Source: DAOTUL01 sp034437435
Lineage (GTDB): Bacteria; Chloroflexota; Anaerolineae; Aggregatilineales; Phototrophicaceae
Direction: 5' to 3'
DNA length: 9,447 nucleotides
Assembly (NCBI GenBank): GCA_964417785.1
Contig: CAYQJO010000171.1
Span: 1 to 9,447, forward strand
The notes below the pieces were generated by a model, which worked only from the letters and a program-made list of their open reading frames with translations, made no database searches and was not told the origin of the DNA. Both the position numbers and the translations under genes were made by a program. This document shows positions 6,557-9,447 of this stretch, piece by piece. The stretch's first letter is position 1, and each line of letters begins with the position of its first letter.

Positions 6557-8368
6557 CTATTCTATCGGCTTTTCCTCACGCGGTTGACCCAACAGCGACC
6601 GTTCCTGCTCGACAATCTCCGGTTCCAGCTTGACGAACAGAGGCGACGGTTTGTTCAGCTTATGGCCCGGTTGCAGGCCACTCTTCTCCCAGCGCCCGGT
6701 CGCCTTTGTCGGATCATAGACCAAAGCGCTATGACTGCGCGTCTCTTCCTCGAACGTTTCGATGTTCAGGTCGCCGAACAACTGACCGTCGTAACCCAGG
6801 TAACGATGCAGGTCTTCGGAGCTAAAGGGCAGGAAGGGCGCAAGGACGATTTTCAGGTTGTCGATCACGCGCAGAATCGTATAGACCGACCGGGCCGCGT
6901 CCGCCTGATCGACCTTGATCGTCTTCCAGGGTTCGCGCCGGTCCAGATAACCATTGGCCTCACGGACCACGCCCAGGGCCTTCGCCAGCGCTTCTTTGAG
7001 TTTGACCTGTTCCAGCAAAGCGCCGACTTCATCAAAGGCGGCCTCGGAACGGGCGATCATGGCTTCGTCCTCGTCCGTCAGGTGATCGTATTCCGGCACC
7101 ACGCCGTCAAAGCGTTTGTAGGCGAAACCGAGCATGCGGTTGACCAGATTACCCCAGGCCGCCACCAGTTCGTTGTTGACACGGGTATGGAATCCCTCCC
7201 AACTGAAGTCGGTGTCGGCGCTTTCCGGGAACGAGCGAGCAGTATAGAAGCGCAGCGCATCCGCCTGATAGCGTTCCAGGATGTCGGGCAGCCAGATCGC
7301 CCAGTTACGGCTCTTGGAGAACTGTTTGCCCTCGATGTTCATGAACTCGTTGGCCGGGACATCATAAGGCAGGTTGATGGGAGTCTCGTCCCCGTCATTG
7401 TACAGGCCGCTGACGCCCATCAACTCGGCAGGCCAGATGACGGTATGGAAGGGGATATTGTCCTTGCCGATGAAATAGTAGGTCTCGGCTTTCGGGTTAT
7501 ACCACCACTGCTTCCAGGCATCGGGTTCACCGCGATTCCTGGCCCATTCAACGCTGGCAGTGAAGTAACCGTTAACCGCCTCGAACCACACGTAGATGCA
7601 CTTGTTTTCCCATTCTTCCAGTGGCACCGGCACCCCCCAGTTGAGGTCACGGGTGTAGGCCCGCCCACGCAGTCCCTCTTCGATCCCCTGCTTGATCAGA
7701 TTGCGCGTGAAGTTGACCACATTGGGCCGCCAGTGCTGCTGCTGCTGTTCCAGCCAATCCAGCAAGTCTTCCGCCGTCTTGCTCAAATCGAGGAAATAAT
7801 GCTCGCTCTCGCGCACCACCAGCTTATCATCCGGGTTGCTGCGATTACGTGGTTCAATCAGTTTGGTGGCGTCCATCAGATTGCCACAGTTATCGCACTG
7901 GTCTCCGCGAGCGCTGTCGAAGCCGCAAATGTAGCAGGTGCCTTCGACAAAACGATCCGGCAGGAAGCGGTCTTCGCGTTCGCTGTAGAGCAGTTTCTGA
8001 GCATCCCGGTAGAGATAACCGCGTTCCAGCAGCTTTAGAAACAAGTCCTGGGCAATTTTGTGATGATTCTCGGTGTCAGTGTGGCTGAAAAGATCGTAGC
8101 TGATACCGACTTTCTGCTGGGTAAGCAGAAAACGCTCATGGTAATGTTCAAAAACCTCACGCGGATGGACTCCCCGCTTATCGGCCTCAAGCGAAATCGG
8201 CGTACCGTGCGAGTCCGAACCGGAGACCATCAGCACAGAGTTGCCTTTCAGACGATGGAAACGGGCGAAGATGTCGGCGGGGAGATAGGCACCGGCCAGA
8301 TGCCCAACATGCATATCCCCATTGGCATAAGGCCATGCAACAGAGACGTGAATGAATTTGGGTTCCAT
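6557..8368 (-). CDS. metG: Methionyl-tRNA synthetase
   Basis: A 603-aa class I synthetase that charges tRNA-Met. Seen: the HIGH box as HVGH (20-23) in YANGDMHVGHLAGAYLPAD; a CxxC-x9-CxxC zinc knuckle with C145, C148, C158 and C161; WFEAVNGYF (261-269) in the active-site region; GKDNIPFHTVIWPAEL (301-316); and the KMSKS loop as QFSKS in EGKQFSKSRNWAIW, where K352 keeps the second lysine but glutamine replaces the first. The EGKxFSKSRNWAIW wording is of the archaeal-like type. An anticodon-binding helical domain follows. The C-terminal tRNA-binding/dimerisation domain of the 677-aa E. coli enzyme is absent. A TTG at 8371 is in frame, but ATG 8368 has GAGG at 8379-8376, 7 nt away. It is first in an operon with the 106-aa gene and the sugar kinase, behind an attenuator-like leader. 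Confidence 0.96.
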   Translation of the reverse strand: MEPKFIHVSVAWPYANGDMHVGHLAGAYLPADIFARFHRLKGNSVLMVSGSDSHGTPISLEADKRGVHPREVFEHYHERFLLTQQKVGISYDLFSHTDTENHHKIAQDLFLKLLERGYLYRDAQKLLYSEREDRFLPDRFVEGTCYICGFDSARGDQCDNCGNLMDATKLIEPRNRSNPDDKLVVRESEHYFLDLSKTAEDLLDWLEQQQQHWRPNVVNFTRNLIKQGIEEGLRGRAYTRDLNWGVPVPLEEWENKCIYVWFEAVNGYFTASVEWARNRGEPDAWKQWWYNPKAETYYFIGKDNIPFHTVIWPAELMGVSGLYNDGDETPINLPYDVPANEFMNIEGKQFSKSRNWAIWLPDILERYQADALRFYTARSFPESADTDFSWEGFHTRVNNELVAAWGNLVNRMLGFAYKRFDGVVPEYDHLTDEDEAMIARSEAAFDEVGALLEQVKLKEALAKALGVVREANGYLDRREPWKTIKVDQADAARSVYTILRVIDNLKIVLAPFLPFSSEDLHRYLGYDGQLFGDLNIETFEEETRSHSALVYDPTKATGRWEKSGLQPGHKLNKPSPLFVKLEPEIVEQERSLLGQPREEKPIE

Positions 8369-8390
8369 CAATTTACCTCACTCATACAAT

Positions 8391-8422
8391 GAAAAACCGC
8401 CTGCCGTTGTCGGCAGACGGTT
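8391..8422 (-). terminator. Intrinsic terminator/attenuator in the metG leader
   Basis: On the minus-strand RNA, AACCGUCUGCCG (8422-8411) pairs with CGGCAGGCGGUU (8406-8395) around an ACAA loop, giving a 12-bp stem with one U-G wobble. A run of five T covers 8396-8392, overlapping the stem base. The wobble would be a C-A mismatch on the opposite strand, so the stem is built for the minus strand. It lies between the promoter and the metG start (8368), so it must be read through for metG to be expressed. Confidence 0.8.
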
Positions 8423-8471
8423 AGAAATCTATCAAGAGACGCGCACTAGACATGCGAAAAATGCCGACACC
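8403..8471 (-). promoter_or_regulatory. Candidate antiterminator pairing in metG leader
   Basis: TGTCGGCA at 8469-8462 is an exact 8-nt complement of TGCCGACA at 8415-8408, which is the 5' arm and loop of the terminator. After one mismatch, 8471-8470 and onward can add a few more pairs. Forming this duplex excludes the terminator stem, and it also excludes the upstream hairpin at 8451-8497, which uses the same strand. The complementarity is visible; the antitermination role is inferred. Confidence 0.55.
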
Positions 8472-8526
8472 GATTCTGAAGGCGCGACATTCGCATGAAG
8501 TGGGTCAGGCACACAATTTTAATCAT
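8446..8526 (-). CDS. Putative metG leader peptide (26 aa, leaderless)
   Basis: A 26-codon frame from ATG 8526 to TAG 8446: MIKIVCLTHFMRMSR, then LQNRCRHFSHV. Methionines are at 1, 11 and 13. The ATG begins exactly 7 nt after the last base of the TATACT -10 box, so transcription would start at or next to the A of the start codon and the mRNA would be leaderless; no Shine-Dalgarno is present. The product is unlikely to have a function of its own. The two internal Met codons sit in the 5' arm of the leader hairpin, and the stop codon comes just after its 3' arm, so ribosome position could decide between terminator and antiterminator. Short frames arise by chance, so this rests on the match between promoter, codons and RNA pairings. 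Confidence 0.5.
   Translation of the reverse strand: MIKIVCLTHFMRMSRLQNRCRHFSHV
8451..8497 (-). promoter_or_regulatory. metG leader hairpin 1:2 (Met codons in the 5' arm)
   Basis: In the minus-strand RNA, CAUGCGA (8497-8491) pairs with UCGCAUG (8457-8451). Above a UUU bulge, AUGUCGCGCC (8490-8481) pairs with GGUGUCGGCAU (8471-8461), with one bulged U and two G-U wobbles. The loop is 9 nt. The wobbles would be A-C mismatches in plus-strand RNA, so the fold belongs to the metG strand. Met codons 11 (8496-8494) and 13 (8490-8488) of the leader ORF lie in the 5' arm. Confidence 0.6.
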
Positions 8527-8532
8527 GTTAAG

Positions 8533-8562
8533 AGTATAGCCAGGAGTCCAGGTGTAAGTCAA
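8533..8562 (-). promoter_or_regulatory. metG operon promoter
   Basis: Minus strand: -35 TTGACT (8562-8557, 5 of 6 consensus), an 18-bp spacer, and -10 TATACT (8538-8533, 5 of 6). The predicted start is at about 8526, giving a leader of roughly 158 nt before the metG ATG at 8368. It is back to back with the promoter of the membrane-protein gene, the two -35 boxes being 20 bp apart. Confidence 0.75.
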
Positions 8563-8582
8563 GCAGATTACAGAACAGAAAG

Positions 8583-8611
8583 TTGAATGTGCTTGAATTG
8601 TTTCGTATAAT
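8583..8611 (+). promoter_or_regulatory. Promoter of the ABC-2-like membrane protein gene
   Basis: -35 TTGAAT (8583-8588, 4 of 6 consensus), 17-bp spacer and a perfect -10 TATAAT (8606-8611). The expected start is near 8618, about 28 nt before the ATG at 8646. It is divergent from the metG promoter. Confidence 0.75.
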
Positions 8612-8645
8612 GACATCGTAATCGTTTTGAAAGGTTAGCAAACCC

Positions 8646-9447
8646 ATGTCACTCTCGCAAGCTATCGCCCGGCGTATTGCGCATGAGGTGCCGGATATTG
8701 ATACCAGCTTTCCGCACTGGGCGCGACGGACTAACCCGATTGTGCGGCGACAGCTTGGCATGCACTGGCGTACATTCCCCCCGCAGATGGGGCCGCTTCT
8801 GAAGTGGTTCGTGGGGGTTTCCGTCGCGGTTCTGCTGACCATACCCTATTCGTATCTGTTCTTATTCATCCTGACGATTCTGCTGGCAGGCATGGTGCTG
8901 CTGCCCTATGCCTTCTACGTTTATGTGCGGGCGCTGGCCGCGATCATCGCTGATACCAGCACGGCAGTGGCGAGCGAGTTTCAAAACAGCACGCTTACCC
9001 TGCTGCGTACCACACCCTTCTCGGCGATGGAAATCCTGTTGAGCAAGGTCTCGGCAGCCGTCTGGCGGCGCATGGACGAATTGGATCAGGTGTTGACCTT
9101 CAGCGCCGCTCTGGGGATGCCCGCCATTCTGTTGTTTTATCTCACCTACTGGCCGCCCACTGACTATCCCGGCATACCCCAGATCATGGCGATTATCAAC
9201 TACGCGGTGGCCTTGATCCGGCTGCCATTGGAGATGTTCATGGTCGGCAGTCTGGCAGCGATGATGGGTGCCGCCACCCGGATGCGCAGCAGCGCCATCA
9301 CCAGCACAGCAGTGCTGATGTTCTTTTACGTCCTGCTGCTCAATCTGGCCCGCTATCTTGATGTCAGTTGGCCGATCCAGGTTATCATTGACTCGGTGCT
9401 GCCGGTGGTACTGCCGATCACCATCAGCTACGCGGCACTGCATGCAG
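8646..9447 (+). CDS. ABC-2-type permease-like integral membrane protein (3' end cut by window)
   Basis: The first 267 codons of a frame that stays open to the window edge. The N-terminal 50 residues are basic and probably cytoplasmic. Hydrophobic helices follow at about 53-70, 72-95, 152-168, 180-206, 219-236 and 245-262. Between the second and third lies EFQNSTLTLLRTTPFSAMEI (111-130), which resembles the cytoplasmic segment of ABC-2 permeases (an E-x-G-T-L-x-L-L-x-x-T-P type motif before helices). The ATPase partner is not in the window; it could lie downstream. GAAAGG at 8629-8634 is 11 nt before ATG 8646, somewhat long, and the near-consensus promoter just upstream supports this start. 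The permease family is inferred from the motif and topology; cargo is unknown. It could also be a membrane protein of unknown type. Confidence 0.75.
   Translation, partial: MSLSQAIARRIAHEVPDIDTSFPHWARRTNPIVRRQLGMHWRTFPPQMGPLLKWFVGVSVAVLLTIPYSYLFLFILTILLAGMVLLPYAFYVYVRALAAIIADTSTAVASEFQNSTLTLLRTTPFSAMEILLSKVSAAVWRRMDELDQVLTFSAALGMPAILLFYLTYWPPTDYPGIPQIMAIINYAVALIRLPLEMFMVGSLAAMMGAATRMRSSAITSTAVLMFFYVLLLNLARYLDVSWPIQVIIDSVLPVVLPITISYAALHA

Noticed and set aside
6584..8038. A 484-codon open frame on the + strand opposite metG
   Set aside because: It is fully antisense to a gene with unmistakable MetRS motifs, and its translation shows no domain. Such frames are common shadows in GC-rich genes.
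8369..8526. T-box or SAM riboswitch in the metG leader
   Set aside because: I searched by eye for the T-box sequence (TGGNACCNCG-like) before the terminator and for SAM-I core segments. Neither is present.
8593..8611. TTGAAT at 8593 as the -35 of the membrane-protein promoter
   Set aside because: Its spacer to TATAAT would be only 7 bp. The TTGAAT at 8583 gives the ideal 17 bp.
8862..9443. A 193-codon minus-strand frame near the window end
   Set aside because: It is antisense to the membrane-protein gene, and its composition is rich in His and Gln, typical of an antisense shadow of a hydrophobic coding region.

Overview
The window (9,447 bp, moderately GC-rich) looks like ordinary bacterial chromosome. 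The small conserved proteins, the archaeal-flavoured methionyl-tRNA synthetase and the ScyD-like propeller beside a lipoprotein cytochrome c suggest a Chloroflexota (Anaerolineae-like) genome. That placement is an impression from gene content and is not proven. I see no transposase, integrase, tRNA, rRNA or CRISPR array.

Layout. (1) Positions 11-2038, + strand: a ClC chloride transporter/channel with two CBS domains and a TrkA-C domain. It ends in a strong hairpin terminator. (2) Positions 2080-2787, - strand, convergent with it: a secreted SIMPL/DUF541 protein. Its upstream region carries a long dyad symmetry. (3) Positions 3158-4297 and 4367-4783, + strand: a secreted ScyD/ScyE-like beta-propeller followed by a lipoprotein mono-haem cytochrome c. 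A clear sigma-70-type promoter precedes the pair and a perfect hairpin lies between the two genes. (4) Positions 8368 down to 4771, - strand: an operon of metG, an unrecognised 106-aa protein and a xylulokinase-like sugar kinase (translationally coupled through TGATG). It is convergent with the cytochrome gene and overlaps it by 13 bp. (5) Positions 8646-9447, + strand: the first 267 codons of an ABC-2-like membrane protein, cut by the window end and driven by its own near-consensus promoter, back to back with that of metG.

The most notable element is the metG leader (about 8526-8369). It has a strong promoter, a predicted leaderless 26-codon ORF with Met codons at positions 1, 11 and 13, and an intrinsic terminator only about two dozen bases before the metG start. 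Three mutually exclusive pairings can be drawn (1:2, 2:3, 3:4), with the two internal Met codons inside strand 1. This is the layout of trp/phe-type ribosome-mediated attenuation, here apparently sensing charged Met-tRNA in front of methionyl-tRNA synthetase. No T-box or SAM riboswitch motif was found. The base pairing is read directly from the sequence; the mechanism is inference.
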